64,000 bases of DNA from Sphingobacterium sp. UT-1RO-CII-1 (GCF_026711005.1 NZ_JAPPVJ010000008.1:1-64000); one strand, 5' to 3'. Positions 36,690 to 45,720 are shown, counted from the stretch's first letter. Program-made: numbers and translations. The notes: a model not told the origin generated them from the sequence alone.

Positions 36690-37160
36690 TTATGAATAGT
36701 TTACAATAAAGGCCAATAGGTTGACAAACGAATGTACGCCACAAACAGCTAAATAAGCTAAGAATGTATTTTCTTTTCTCAATAAGGCATAATAGCTCCC
36801 AAGTGTGAGCCCTACAGGTAAAACAAAGATCATATAATGGAAACTATAGGTGTGGCATATCGAAAACACTACAGAAGAAACAATTACAGCAAATATAATA
36901 GACTTTTGCAATCTCATCATTATTTCGATTCCTAAAAACTGAAATATAAATGTCTCTATTAAAGGGGCTATCAGAATCATATTCATAAGCCTTCCAAACA
37001 GTTTAGTACTGGGAATATGTTGGATGTGGTCAAAGGTTTGAGGAGAAAATAAATTAATAATTGCGCTTGATATAATTTGAGCAAGGACCGCCAACGCTAA
37101 AAAAGCAAAAAAAAGAATAAGTTTATTTTTAAACATCAAAGTTATGTTAAATATATGCAT
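36690..37160 (-). CDS. CPBP-type intramembrane protease homologue (variant motif), module 2
   Basis: The 156-residue multi-pass protein has LIETFIFQ at motif 1, FSICH at motif 2 and HSFVN at motif 3. It is very like the module-1 copy in motif spelling and length. ATG at 37160 is used; ATG at 37136 is possible. It follows a broken peptide precursor in the same orientation. Immunity or processing is inferred from context. Confidence 0.75.
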   Translation of the reverse strand: MHIFNITLMFKNKLILFFAFLALAVLAQIISSAIINLFSPQTFDHIQHIPSTKLFGRLMNMILIAPLIETFIFQFLGIEIMMRLQKSIIFAVIVSSVVFSICHTYSFHYMIFVLPVGLTLGSYYALLRKENTFLAYLAVCGVHSFVNLLAFIVNYS

Positions 37161-37217
37161 GCTGATGGCTGCAAATTAAAGATATTACAGCTATTAGCAT
37201 ATAAAATTATCAAAATA

Positions 37218-37421
37218 TTACGGTCTTGCTCCTCCGTAATGCCCGTATGGCGTGCTGTCCCATCCAGAAGAGGTAAATTGTTTAGGGTCATTCATGAATT
37301 CGCTAAGCAAATACTCTCCAAATTTTTCTAATAACTATAATGCAATTCCTCCCTGAAGTTCTACCAATTCTTTTGTCTCCAACTCCTGAACATTAAATTT
37401 TGTTACATTCAAACTATTCAT
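37218..37421 (-). pseudogene. Double-glycine peptide precursor with an in-frame stop
   Basis: ATG at 37421 opens a leader (MNSLNVTKFNVQELETKE...LQGG, Gly 24-25). Codon 29 is TAG, but the same frame then reads on without error to a proper stop and ends TPYGHYGGARP, the tail of peptide 2. The whole frame is 67 codons plus stop, the same length as peptide 1. This is a recently inactivated precursor, unless the TAG is read through. Confidence 0.8.
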
Positions 37422-37706
37422 TTTTGTTAAATATTAAAAATTAGTTCCTACCCTTTTAAAAATTTTCGGATTTCTCTTTTCGTTGATCAACGTTACTAAA
37501 TTATTGTTGTTCACTATACAAAAAAAGTAGTGAAGCACATTTGGGAAAATATGTATAAAATTAATAGTGTATGGTAGTGAGATTTTTATTGTTCGGAGAT
37601 TGCAGAGTGGACTTTTTTAAAACTCTAGTATGCTATTGTATTTGGCTGTTTTAATCTGTCGAATTTGGTTTCTAATAGATACTATATATTACTTTCTAAC
37701 TGATTG
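37418..37706. repeat. Direct repeat carrying the peptide promoter/leader region, copy 2
   Basis: Counterpart of 35698-35981. It contains the palindrome CGTTGATCAACG (37481-37492) and the hairpin TTCACTA/TAGTGAA (37510-37534) at the same distance from the precursor start. Confidence 0.85.
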
Positions 37707-37830
37707 TCGGGCAAAACGAAGCAGGTTAGTTTTACTTTTTTGTGGGATGAAGTCAATGATTAGAAACTAAGTCAATCTTTCGAGATCTGTACTTAAATTT
37801 TTAAGATAGTATTGTGTTTTTTGGAAGTGG

Positions 37831-38055
37831 TTAAAAGTCTAGTAGGTCATCCACGGTTACATCGAGAGCTCTGGCTAACTTATATAAGTTATATGCAGTA
37901 GGATTAGCACCTTCCAACTCATATCTATTGATAAACTGTTTGTCTTTTCCAATTTTGTGAGCTAATTGTTCTTGGGTTAATCCCGACTTTGTTCTTAGTT
38001 CAAATATCTTCGACCCTAACTTATCTTTAAATTCTTGTTGTGTGATTTCCTTCAT
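37831..38055 (-). CDS. XRE-family HTH regulator, 74 aa
   Basis: A single Cro/C1-type helix-turn-helix (about residues 14-70: LRTKSGLTQEQLAHKIGKDK, then FINRYELEGANPTAYNLYKL) makes up almost the whole protein. It lies upstream of the peptide cluster in the same direction, about 400 bp from the broken precursor, and may regulate it; direct evidence is lacking. Confidence 0.85.
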   Translation of the reverse strand: MKEITQQEFKDKLGSKIFELRTKSGLTQEQLAHKIGKDKQFINRYELEGANPTAYNLYKLARALDVTVDDLLDF

Positions 38056-38189
38056 GAATCGAATCTCATGAAAAAAGATTTACATAAAGTCATCATATAT
38101 GTTGACTTTATGAAAGTATTTATTATCTTTGATTAGTAATTTTAAATAATGATTATGATTTGATAAATTTGATGCACCATAAATACTAT

Positions 38190-38640
38190 GATATAAAGTA
38201 GGTGCTCACTTTAAAGTGCCTCTAAAAGCGAAACGAACGTAGGAAATTCAGTTGGAAGCTAAGAGAGCAAGTGAGCGCCTGGTAAGATACCCTTTGGATT
38301 ATTAATTCATAGGCACCAGGCCTTCTTGTTTTGCTTCCTTGTTAATTACTTATTTAATTATAAGAATTAACAGAGTTGTTCTAAGTTATTTAGAACTACT
38401 CCCCAGTATTTCCTACCTGGGTGTGCGTTTCGCTTAGCAAGTTAGGCCTGGCCCTTTAGGGGGCAGTTCTTTCTTGGATACATGAGGCTTTGAGGAACAA
38501 AGCCATATGAAAAAACAATTTCTTCAAAACATTTTTTGCCCTCCAGAATAATGGGGTTTCGTAGTCTATTTGCTAGACTACGATGATGTATTCCTATGGA
38601 AGAGGGCGCCCTGATATAGGATTTTTATTTTTTATAAACC
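38190..38640. other. Hairpin-rich non-coding region, candidate structured RNA or DNA element
   Basis: No gene fits here, but many complementary segments do. These include AGGTGCTCACTT (38200-38211) with AAGTGAGCGCCT (38269-38280), and AAGCGAAACG (38226-38235) with CGTTTCGCTT (38426-38435). GTAGGAAAT (38239-38247) pairs with ATTTCCTAC (38408-38416), and GCCTGGT (38277-38283) with ACCAGGC (38315-38321). Local hairpins lie at 38378-38396, 38486-38504 and 38559-38583. Some pairings cross each other, implying alternative folds. It matches no RNA family I know. Confidence 0.5.
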
Positions 38641-38669
38641 ATTTATGAATTTTATAAATCTATGTTACT

Positions 38670-41093
38670 ATGATGCGATTTTTACGCAAAAGGGATAGGT
38701 ACGCCCTTTCAAAACCTATAAAGAAATATTATTACCAGTCTTTATATAGCTTTCAATGTTTGTTGCTGTCTCTCAGCACAATTTATTATCAGTTTAGTTG
38801 TAATGTTCAGGAGTCCCGCGCCCGCGGGACAACTGGCGAAGGTGGGAGAGGCAAGAAACCAGCAGTCATGAAGCCGTCATGGAGCATGGCTAGTGTAATG
38901 TGTTTTAATACACTCCTTATACACTGTTACTACTTCGAGCATACTTGGCTAATACTTAGGCCATACACTAAGAGCGCTTCGGCTAGGGTAGCCGGGGTGT
39001 TCGGCCTTGCTTCGAAATTGGGTCGTACTTTGGTACACATTTGTTCGACTGGTGTTCGACTGCTGTTCGAGTGTTGTTCGAGTGCTGTTCGAGTGCGAGT
39101 CGAAGCCCAGTCGAAGGCGAGTCGAAGAGCACCCGAAGGATTGTCGAACAAGTGTCGAAGCCGACTCGAAGCCCAGTCGAAGGACTGTCGAAGAGCACTC
39201 GAAGGATTGTCGAACAACTCCCGAAGCCGAGTCGAAGAATTGGCGAATAGATTGCCACGTTTTGCTTGCAAGAACGGGAAAGTTATGAATGATCTCTATA
39301 TGAATCTGTTGATTTTAAGGTGGTTTGAGTCGATTTGCGAAGGGGTTAGGGGTAAAGTGGAGTCTATGTTAATTAAAAATAAAAGGAGCTCTCAAAACGG
39401 CTTAAATGAAGCGGGTGGTTTTCTGTTTGACAAAGAAAGTGTGCAAAGAGCTCAAAGCCTTGAATGCGCATCTAAATTTCCAGTCAGTCGCCTAAATCTC
39501 AAAACGGGAACGAAGCTATCCCAGTATAAATTTTCGATTTTCGGGACAAGCGGAACGAAGAGAAGTGACGATATTAAAAGACCTATGGTCTATGTCTTAC
39601 AGCTTATAGCGATATTTTGTGTGCTGTTTAGTTTTGCTTCCGCTATGGAAGCGCAGGCTCAGGAGCCCCGCCCTGGCGGGGCGACTGGTACAAGCGGTAA
39701 GAAAGGTATAAGAGACTGTTCTCTATCTATAAAGGTTTTTTCTCGTATACTTTTTTTTACTGTATTTATGTTATTAACGGGAGGTATCGTGAGCGGGCAA
39801 TTTTATAAACCTACAGAAGCTACGTTGAGAAAGGGTGATTTTTTGACCGATAAACTATCGAAAATTAAACATCAAAGTATCGATATGAAAACTGGTGAGC
39901 TTGGAGAAATAATGCTTGAAGATTATCAGGATAAGCTTGTTATTCTTGACTTTTGGGCAAGTTGGTGTGGCCCTTGCCGTGCGTCATTAAAAAAAATGGA
40001 TAGGTTGTTAAGAGACTTAGATAAATCTGATGTTTTGATTCTGGGGGTTAATTACGAGTCGCCTGACCAGATCAACCGTATACGAGATCAACTTGCATTA
40101 GGATTTAAAAGTATATATGCAGATACGATTTTATCAAAAGTATTTCCACACGTAGGCATTCCGCATATGGTGTGGATAAACCGGGGAGAGGTCATTGCTA
40201 TGCCCAAACATCAATATGTGGACTTAGCTACAGTACAATCAGCCTTAACGACAGGGGAAATACAAATGCCTGAAGTTCTGAACGATAAGATACTTAACCC
40301 AGATGAGGAGATGTTTGCTGGCGAAAATGGAAGAGCACAGCTGATTTATCAGAATGGCGAATTGCAAGTGTATGCAGAAAATACTTTTTATATCTATGAA
40401 GGTATTAAAAGAAAAGAAACAACTGATTCAATTATATTTTATGGTAATAATTTAAGGCCCATAGAAGTTTTACACTACGCATATAAGAATGAGCTTTTCT
40501 TCCCTTACAAGAGGTACCCCAGCGGGTTTTATATGTTGGATAAGTATGTAAATGTTACTGAATTTGACGCTTTGGATAGATTAGGACTTAAATTGTCTTT
40601 CGAAAGGGGGAAATATAAAGAGGGGATGGAAAGTGATAAGTTAAGGGAATTATTTGCGGGGTATATGCAGGGGCATCTCGGGCTACAATGTGAGTTGATA
40701 CCTACCGCAGAAGTAAGTTATGCCGTGTTAAAGAATAAGAAGCCGATATTATATGTGGAAAATAAACTACAATCCACGAAGGATAAGGTGAAAACTTATC
40801 TGGATATTGATTCGGTTAGACATTATGAATGTTTACCATTCGGTAGTCATTTTATCAATGCGGTAGGGCTTCGTTTAAAAAAGATACAAGACTTAGCTAT
40901 TTCAGTAGCAGAAGTAGAAGATCAATCGGGAGTGCGACCAGATTTAGCGGTAGATTTTAAACTTCCGTTAAACTTCGGGAGTTTGCAGGAACTGAATGTA
41001 GCGCTAGAAGAATATGGTCTAGTTGTAGAGATTGCAAAAGAGCGAGCGAAAAAGTTATTGATTACAGGTAAGGAAGGAGGAAAAGATGTATAG
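38670..41093 (+). CDS. TlpA-like thioredoxin/DUF3738-like protein with a long, atypical N-terminal open frame
   Basis: The frame is open from ATG 38670, but the recognisable protein begins late. A signal segment (ATG 39768 or just before, ending VSGQ) is followed by a TlpA-type thioredoxin domain with WASWCGPCR (about 430-438 of the long frame). A C-terminal region resembling DUF3738/TIGR03435 ends GLVVEIAKERAKKLLIT. The first 366 codons cover the 11-bp array, two GC-rich hairpins and an extra signal-like helix (ATG 39585), so they may be untranslated. It is probably an envelope thiol-disulfide protein. It overlaps susC by 8 bp, forming an operon with susC-susD. Confidence 0.7.
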   Translation: MMRFLRKRDRYALSKPIKKYYYQSLYSFQCLLLSLSTIYYQFSCNVQESRARGTTGEGGRGKKPAVMKPSWSMASVMCFNTLLIHCYYFEHTWLILRPYTKSASARVAGVFGLASKLGRTLVHICSTGVRLLFECCSSAVRVRVEAQSKASRRAPEGLSNKCRSRLEAQSKDCRRALEGLSNNSRSRVEELANRLPRFACKNGKVMNDLYMNLLILRWFESICEGVRGKVESMLIKNKRSSQNGLNEAGGFLFDKESVQRAQSLECASKFPVSRLNLKTGTKLSQYKFSIFGTSGTKRSDDIKRPMVYVLQLIAIFCVLFSFASAMEAQAQEPRPGGATGTSGKKGIRDCSLSIKVFSRILFFTVFMLLTGGIVSGQFYKPTEATLRKGDFLTDKLSKIKHQSIDMKTGELGEIMLEDYQDKLVILDFWASWCGPCRASLKKMDRLLRDLDKSDVLILGVNYESPDQINRIRDQLALGFKSIYADTILSKVFPHVGIPHMVWINRGEVIAMPKHQYVDLATVQSALTTGEIQMPEVLNDKILNPDEEMFAGENGRAQLIYQNGELQVYAENTFYIYEGIKRKETTDSIIFYGNNLRPIEVLHYAYKNELFFPYKRYPSGFYMLDKYVNVTEFDALDRLGLKLSFERGKYKEGMESDKLRELFAGYMQGHLGLQCELIPTAEVSYAVLKNKKPILYVENKLQSTKDKVKTYLDIDSVRHYECLPFGSHFINAVGLRLKKIQDLAISVAEVEDQSGVRPDLAVDFKLPLNFGSLQELNVALEEYGLVVEIAKERAKKLLITGKEGGKDV
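38813..38830. repeat. GC-rich hairpin, copy 1
   Basis: GTCCCGCG and CGCGGGAC are separated by 2 bases, preceded by CAGGA and followed by AACTGG. A related copy lies at 39665-39682 in the same reading frame, each placed after a hydrophobic segment of the long frame. Confidence 0.6.
38979..39246. repeat. Array of NCGA sites with exact 11-bp period
   Basis: Nineteen consecutive NCGA tetramers begin at 39045 and recur every 11 bp to 39243; sixteen are TCGA. Weaker in-register sites (TCGG, TCGG, TCGA, TCGT) start at 38979, 39001, 39012 and 39023. Units up to 39089 read TTCGAxTG and later ones read TCGAAG, so the halves face each other. A 66-bp higher-order repeat starts at 39121 and 39187. All sites fall on nearly the same face of the helix. 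Confidence 0.9.
39665..39682. repeat. GC-rich hairpin, copy 2
   Basis: GCCCCGCC and GGCGGGGC are separated by CT, preceded by CAGGA and followed by GACTGG as in copy 1 at 38813. Confidence 0.6.
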
Positions 41094-44000
41094 GTCTTTT
41101 TTACTGGTAGCAGTATGTAGCTTGTTTTTTCTTTCTGTTTCGGCACAGTCAATAATTAGAGGGAAAGTACTGTCTAGCGATGGACTTCCTATCGATCGTG
41201 CGACAGTGGTATCTCTATTTAGCAAAAAGAAGACAGCGACGGATAGTAAGGGTGTTTTTGCAATAGGAGTGTTTTTAGGTGAAGATTCTTTGCGCTTTAC
41301 GGCTTTAGGGTATAACTCGAAGTTGATAGCTGTGCCTGCTAAGATTCAAGACGATATCATTATCCGATTAGATAAGGATGCTACGGCTATTGAAGCAGTT
41401 GAGGTTGTTAGTACAGGTTATTATGAGTTGCCAAAGGAACGGCTTACTGGTTCTTTTGAACATGTTAGTGAGAAGCAGTTGCAAGAGTCGGTACACCCGA
41501 ATATAATTGGCCGTTTAGAAGGGGTAGTGAGTGGGCTACAGTTTGATAGGAGCGAGCAGACAAGAGAAGAGACTGGCGGGTTTAATATTCGTGTAAGAGG
41601 CTTGAGCACTATTGATGCAGATCGGACACCACTTATTATATGGGATGGTTTTCCATTTGAGGGTAACATAGAGGATATTAACCCAGATGTAGTAGCGAAT
41701 GTGACTGTACTGAAAGATGCTGCCGCAAGTAGTATATGGGGGGCAAGGGCAGGGAATGGCGTCATAGTAATTGAGTCGAAAAATGGAAGAGAGGGGAAAA
41801 CAACGATCAATTATAGCGCAAACATGGGTATACAGCAGAAACCGAATCTTTTTTACAGCCCTAATAAACTGGATGCACACGAGGTTATGGAAAGTCAGAA
41901 AAAACTATTTTTGAATGGAGCTTATACAGAGCGTATTCAAACAATGTTACCAAATTATGTGGAGCTATTAATAGCACAAAGAGATGGTCTTATTAGTGAG
42001 CAGGAGTTTGCAAAGCAAGAAGCAAGGTTTTTAGCTACAGATTTAAGGGATGAAGCAAGCAAATATTTGTATAGGAACCAATTGAATCAGCAGCATAATT
42101 TGAGCTTGTCTGGCGGTGGAAAAGGTTATCGTTACCATATTTCGGGATTTTATCAAGGAGAAAAAGCTGCTATTAAAGGAAATGAGAGTAATAATGTGGG
42201 CTTTAATATCAACAATCAGTTCAATTTATTTAAGGGAAATGAGCTAAGCTTGGGCGTGAACTATGCACGGCAACATGTAAGTTTGAATGGTGTACCTTTC
42301 AATGAATTAGGCTACTCGGGATACGGACCGGATATCTATGATCAGTTAGTGACAGAAAATGGTGAGTTTGCCACTGTGCCTCAGTTAGGAATTAGGTCTA
42401 CACTGGTAGGTAGAGCAGAAGAAATGGGGTTAGTTGATTGGGCTTATAGACCACTTCAGGAACAGCAGTTAAAAGACCATACACAGGAAAGGAAGTCCTT
42501 AATGCTTCAATTTGGGATGAAGCAGGAAGTGACCTCTGGTTGGAATGTTCAGTTTAGATATCAATATACTTCTGCACAATCTGATAGTAGAGAGCTGTTT
42601 GATAAGGATAGTTATCATGTACGTGATTTGGTCAATAGGCTCACCGATACGATTACTTTGAAGCGTGTAATTCCGTATCAGGGAGTATTGGAAATAGCGC
42701 AGCCGCAACTTTCATCTGCCCATCGTTTTCGCTTGCAGTCAGACTATCAACATAGTTTTGGTTGGGGAGGTGATTTAAATATTTTGGTCGGGACTGAGAT
42801 CTCAAAGTCAGAAAATTGGCGAAATCCGGGTAGTAGAGTTTATAACTACGATAAAGATCTGGGTATGGGTTCTATAAATTATGATTTCGATAAATCGTAT
42901 AACGTTTGGCTGAATGGGAGTGCAATAAAAATACCTTCTTTAGGGGTTTCTCGTTTAGGTGGTTTTGGACGAGATTTATCTTATTATAGTAATATTGCCT
43001 ATTCACATAAGCAAAAATATGCGCTAAGTGGTTCATTACGCTGGGATGGCAGTAACTTATTTGGTGTAGAGGTAAATAAACGAGGTGCCCCTCTGTGGTC
43101 GGTTGGGGCAGCGTGGAACAGCAGTGAGGATATACATTTTCTTAGACAGAAAGGACATTATCTAAGACTTAGAGCTACCTACGGGGTTGCCGGAAATGTT
43201 GACCGCACGCAAAGTTCATATCCTACGATATCATATATTTTAAATAATGTTACAGGTTTACAATCTGCATCTTTATCCCATCCGGGGAATCCTTTTTTAA
43301 GTTGGGAGAAGGTTTCCACTTTGAATTTTGGATTGGATTGGAAAGCCTATAGAGTATCGGGTAGTATAGAGCCTTATTGGAAAAAGGCTTCTAATCTTTT
43401 GGGAAATATTTTAGCGGACCCTACTCAGGGAACGAGCAGTTTTGCCAATTATAAGGTGAACTATGCAGATATGGAAACTAAAGGGCTAGATGTAAAGCTT
43501 AATATTGAAGTTATGCAAAAAAGATTAAAATGGAATGCTTCTTTTTTGTATAGTTATGTTTCTAATGAAATAGGAAATTTCAAAGGTAATGATCAGGTAA
43601 ATGCAAATGTTTATTTTGCAAGACGAATACCTGTAAATGGAAAGTCTTTGGATATGATTTATGCGTTGCCCTGGAATGGACTTTCTCCTGAAAATGGCTT
43701 ACCTATTGTATATATAGATGGCGAGCAGTCTATAGATTATAGAAGCTATTATCGAAACTATAAACCGGAAGAGTTAATCGATGCTGGGCTTACGGTAGCA
43801 CCTCATTTTATGCACATGCAAAATCAATTTGAGTTTAAAGGTTTTAGTCTGAATGTCATTACCGCAATGCGCTGGGGGCACGTATTTAGACGGACATCTA
43901 TGATTCCCGGCGGAGAATTAGAAGTTACACTACCAAGGTATCATCGGGATTATAGAAAACGCTGGCAAAAACCAGGTGATGAAAATACTACGATCGTGCC

Positions 44001-44286
44001 CGCTGCTATTGACGCGACTGACGGCAACTTGGTTAGTATAGCTATGAATAATGAATCATTGATAGAGAAAGCAGATGTATTTCGAATCCAGCAAATTAAT
44101 ATAGGGTACAATTTCCCCAAAAGCTGGTTTGCTTCATTGGGAGTAGAGAATGTTGCTGTATTTGCTAATTTTTATAATGTGGGTATACTATGGCGGGCAA
44201 CAAAAGAAAAACTAGATCCTGACTTCCCAAAATCAGAATATCCAGCACCTTTTCAGTTTACAACAGGATTAAGATTACAATTATGA
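41086..44286 (+). CDS. susC: SusC/RagA-family TonB-linked outer membrane protein
   Basis: The 1066 residues comprise a signal peptide (about 1-20), a CarboxypepD_reg-like domain (IRGKVLSSDGLPIDRATV, about 23-100) and a plug domain with FNIRVRGLSTI and the family box VLKDAAASSIWGARAGNGVI (about 209-228). A 22-strand-type barrel runs to the end. It imports a glycan or peptide with its SusD partner, powered by TonB. A strong AAGGAGG ribosome-binding site precedes the ATG, and it overlaps the thioredoxin-like gene upstream and susD downstream. The substrate is unknown. Confidence 0.93.
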   Translation: MYRSFLLVAVCSLFFLSVSAQSIIRGKVLSSDGLPIDRATVVSLFSKKKTATDSKGVFAIGVFLGEDSLRFTALGYNSKLIAVPAKIQDDIIIRLDKDATAIEAVEVVSTGYYELPKERLTGSFEHVSEKQLQESVHPNIIGRLEGVVSGLQFDRSEQTREETGGFNIRVRGLSTIDADRTPLIIWDGFPFEGNIEDINPDVVANVTVLKDAAASSIWGARAGNGVIVIESKNGREGKTTINYSANMGIQQKPNLFYSPNKLDAHEVMESQKKLFLNGAYTERIQTMLPNYVELLIAQRDGLISEQEFAKQEARFLATDLRDEASKYLYRNQLNQQHNLSLSGGGKGYRYHISGFYQGEKAAIKGNESNNVGFNINNQFNLFKGNELSLGVNYARQHVSLNGVPFNELGYSGYGPDIYDQLVTENGEFATVPQLGIRSTLVGRAEEMGLVDWAYRPLQEQQLKDHTQERKSLMLQFGMKQEVTSGWNVQFRYQYTSAQSDSRELFDKDSYHVRDLVNRLTDTITLKRVIPYQGVLEIAQPQLSSAHRFRLQSDYQHSFGWGGDLNILVGTEISKSENWRNPGSRVYNYDKDLGMGSINYDFDKSYNVWLNGSAIKIPSLGVSRLGGFGRDLSYYSNIAYSHKQKYALSGSLRWDGSNLFGVEVNKRGAPLWSVGAAWNSSEDIHFLRQKGHYLRLRATYGVAGNVDRTQSSYPTISYILNNVTGLQSASLSHPGNPFLSWEKVSTLNFGLDWKAYRVSGSIEPYWKKASNLLGNILADPTQGTSSFANYKVNYADMETKGLDVKLNIEVMQKRLKWNASFLYSYVSNEIGNFKGNDQVNANVYFARRIPVNGKSLDMIYALPWNGLSPENGLPIVYIDGEQSIDYRSYYRNYKPEELIDAGLTVAPHFMHMQNQFEFKGFSLNVITAMRWGHVFRRTSMIPGGELEVTLPRYHRDYRKRWQKPGDENTTIVPAAIDATDGNLVSIAMNNESLIEKADVFRIQQINIGYNFPKSWFASLGVENVAVFANFYNVGILWRATKEKLDPDFPKSEYPAPFQFTTGLRLQL

Positions 44287-45665
44287 AAAACATATTCAAA
44301 TATATTTATTTATTGTGCTTTTATGGAGTAATGATGCTTTTCATTGGCTGTGGAGAATCGTTTCTAGATCAAAAGCCCGTGCAAAATCAGCAAGTTCCTT
44401 CTACTTTAGATGACTATCAGGCTATGATGGATCACAGATATATCAATAGTTTCCCCGCTTATCTTTCTATGATAGGTGGGGAATCATTTACTATTGCTGA
44501 AAATATGTGGGAAAGCTTTCCGCTGGGAGGAGAGTATTATCAAAAAAATGCGTTCATTTGGGCAGATGATGTTTTTGAAGGGGCAGATTCCCATGACTAT
44601 AACGTTGGATATGGACGGATTCTTATTTGCAATATTGTATTGGATGGTTTGAATAAATATGAAGGAGATAAAAGCGGAAAGCAATATAAGCAAGTTAAAG
44701 GAACAGCTCTTTTTCACAGGGCTCGTTTCTATTATAATTTGGCGCAATTATTTGCTACGCCTTACGGTGAGCAGGGCACTGATCAATATGGCTTGCCGTT
44801 TTACCTAACCTCTTCTGTTGCTACTGCCATAGATCGAAAATCGGTCACGAAGACCTATGAACAAATAATAAACGACTTAATAGAAGCTCTAGATTTGTTG
44901 GAAGAAAATTCTTATATACCTGAAAAGCCAAATAAGGCTAGCTGTTTTGCTATGTTAGCACGGGTGTATTTGCAGATGGGAGAATTTGAAAATGCCAATA
45001 AATATGCAAACCAAAGTTTGTCACTACATGATGAGCTGTTAGATTATAACAGCTTAGATGTATCATCTGCGTATCCATTTCCTGTGAATGGCAAAGAAAA
45101 TCCAGAGATTATTTTTTTAGAATATGGGAGTGGAGGTACTTTTATGGGGGCAGCAAGATTGGATATTACTGGGGATTTATTGGATTTATATGATGCTGGT
45201 GATTTAAGAGGACAAGCTTACGTTAATAAAACTGCGAATGGAAGAAAAGTCTTTAAAGGAAGCTACATGGGCACATATAGTTTTTTTACAGGACTCACGA
45301 CTGCTGAGATGTATCTCGTTAGAGCAGAAAGTGCAACGCATTTAAATAAGCTTGATGAAGCATTAGCGGATATTAATAAGTTAAGAGAAAATAGATATGA
45401 TAGACTGTCGTACATACTTTATGATGAGAAAAATAAAAATAAAGTCTTAGAATATCTCTTTAATGAACGTGGACGTGAACTGGCATTTAGAAATAGGAGA
45501 TGGGAGGATATCAGGAGATGGAATGTTTTTACTGATAGTGAAAAATCCTTGTTAAGAACAATGAAAAATCAACAGTATATGCTTTTGCCAAATGATGCAA
45601 AATGGACATGGCCTTTTCCTGATCTTGCTGTGCAAGAAGGGGGCTATCAGCAAAACCCGAGATAA
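44283..45665 (+). CDS. susD: SusD/RagB-family substrate-binding lipoprotein
   Basis: The 460 residues comprise a lipoprotein signal (LFIGCGESFLDQKP, Cys about 24), TPR-like helices and the C-terminal family pattern (LFNERGRELAFRNRRWEDIRRW, shown here as two parts RGRELAFRN and RWEDIRRW). The start overlaps the susC stop (ATGA). It forms the lid over the SusC barrel on the cell surface. It is followed by a clear terminator. It is slightly shorter than many SusD proteins, but complete. Confidence 0.93.
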   Translation: MKNIFKYIYLLCFYGVMMLFIGCGESFLDQKPVQNQQVPSTLDDYQAMMDHRYINSFPAYLSMIGGESFTIAENMWESFPLGGEYYQKNAFIWADDVFEGADSHDYNVGYGRILICNIVLDGLNKYEGDKSGKQYKQVKGTALFHRARFYYNLAQLFATPYGEQGTDQYGLPFYLTSSVATAIDRKSVTKTYEQIINDLIEALDLLEENSYIPEKPNKASCFAMLARVYLQMGEFENANKYANQSLSLHDELLDYNSLDVSSAYPFPVNGKENPEIIFLEYGSGGTFMGAARLDITGDLLDLYDAGDLRGQAYVNKTANGRKVFKGSYMGTYSFFTGLTTAEMYLVRAESATHLNKLDEALADINKLRENRYDRLSYILYDEKNKNKVLEYLFNERGRELAFRNRRWEDIRRWNVFTDSEKSLLRTMKNQQYMLLPNDAKWTWPFPDLAVQEGGYQQNPR

Positions 45666-45676
45666 TATTAAATAAA

Positions 45677-45708
45677 AAGAAGGTGTCCATTTAGACACCT
45701 TCTTGCTG
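45677..45708 (+). terminator. Rho-independent terminator after susD
   Basis: AAGAAGGTGTC (45677-45687) and GACACCTTCTT (45694-45704) pair perfectly around a 6-base loop. A-rich sequence precedes it, so it can also end the convergent gene's transcript. Confidence 0.85.
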
Positions 45709-45720
45709 TAATCAATATGT

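Noticed and set aside
38190..38640. Structured region considered as a group II intron end, 6S RNA, tmRNA or RNase P RNA
   Set aside because: No domain V-like hairpin, no GAGGAAAGUCC-type core and no tmRNA ends were found; the fold does not match any RNA I can name.
38979..39246. Phased TCGA array considered as a CRISPR array or as a direct-repeat coding domain
   Set aside because: The repeat unit is only 11 bp with a 4-6 base core, there are no spacers of 26-40 bp and no cas genes. Several frames on both strands are open over it, so openness there says nothing about coding.
38930..39271. Minus-strand frames across the phased array
   Set aside because: They arise because TCGA/TCGAAG units lack stops in most frames; no start signals or domains.
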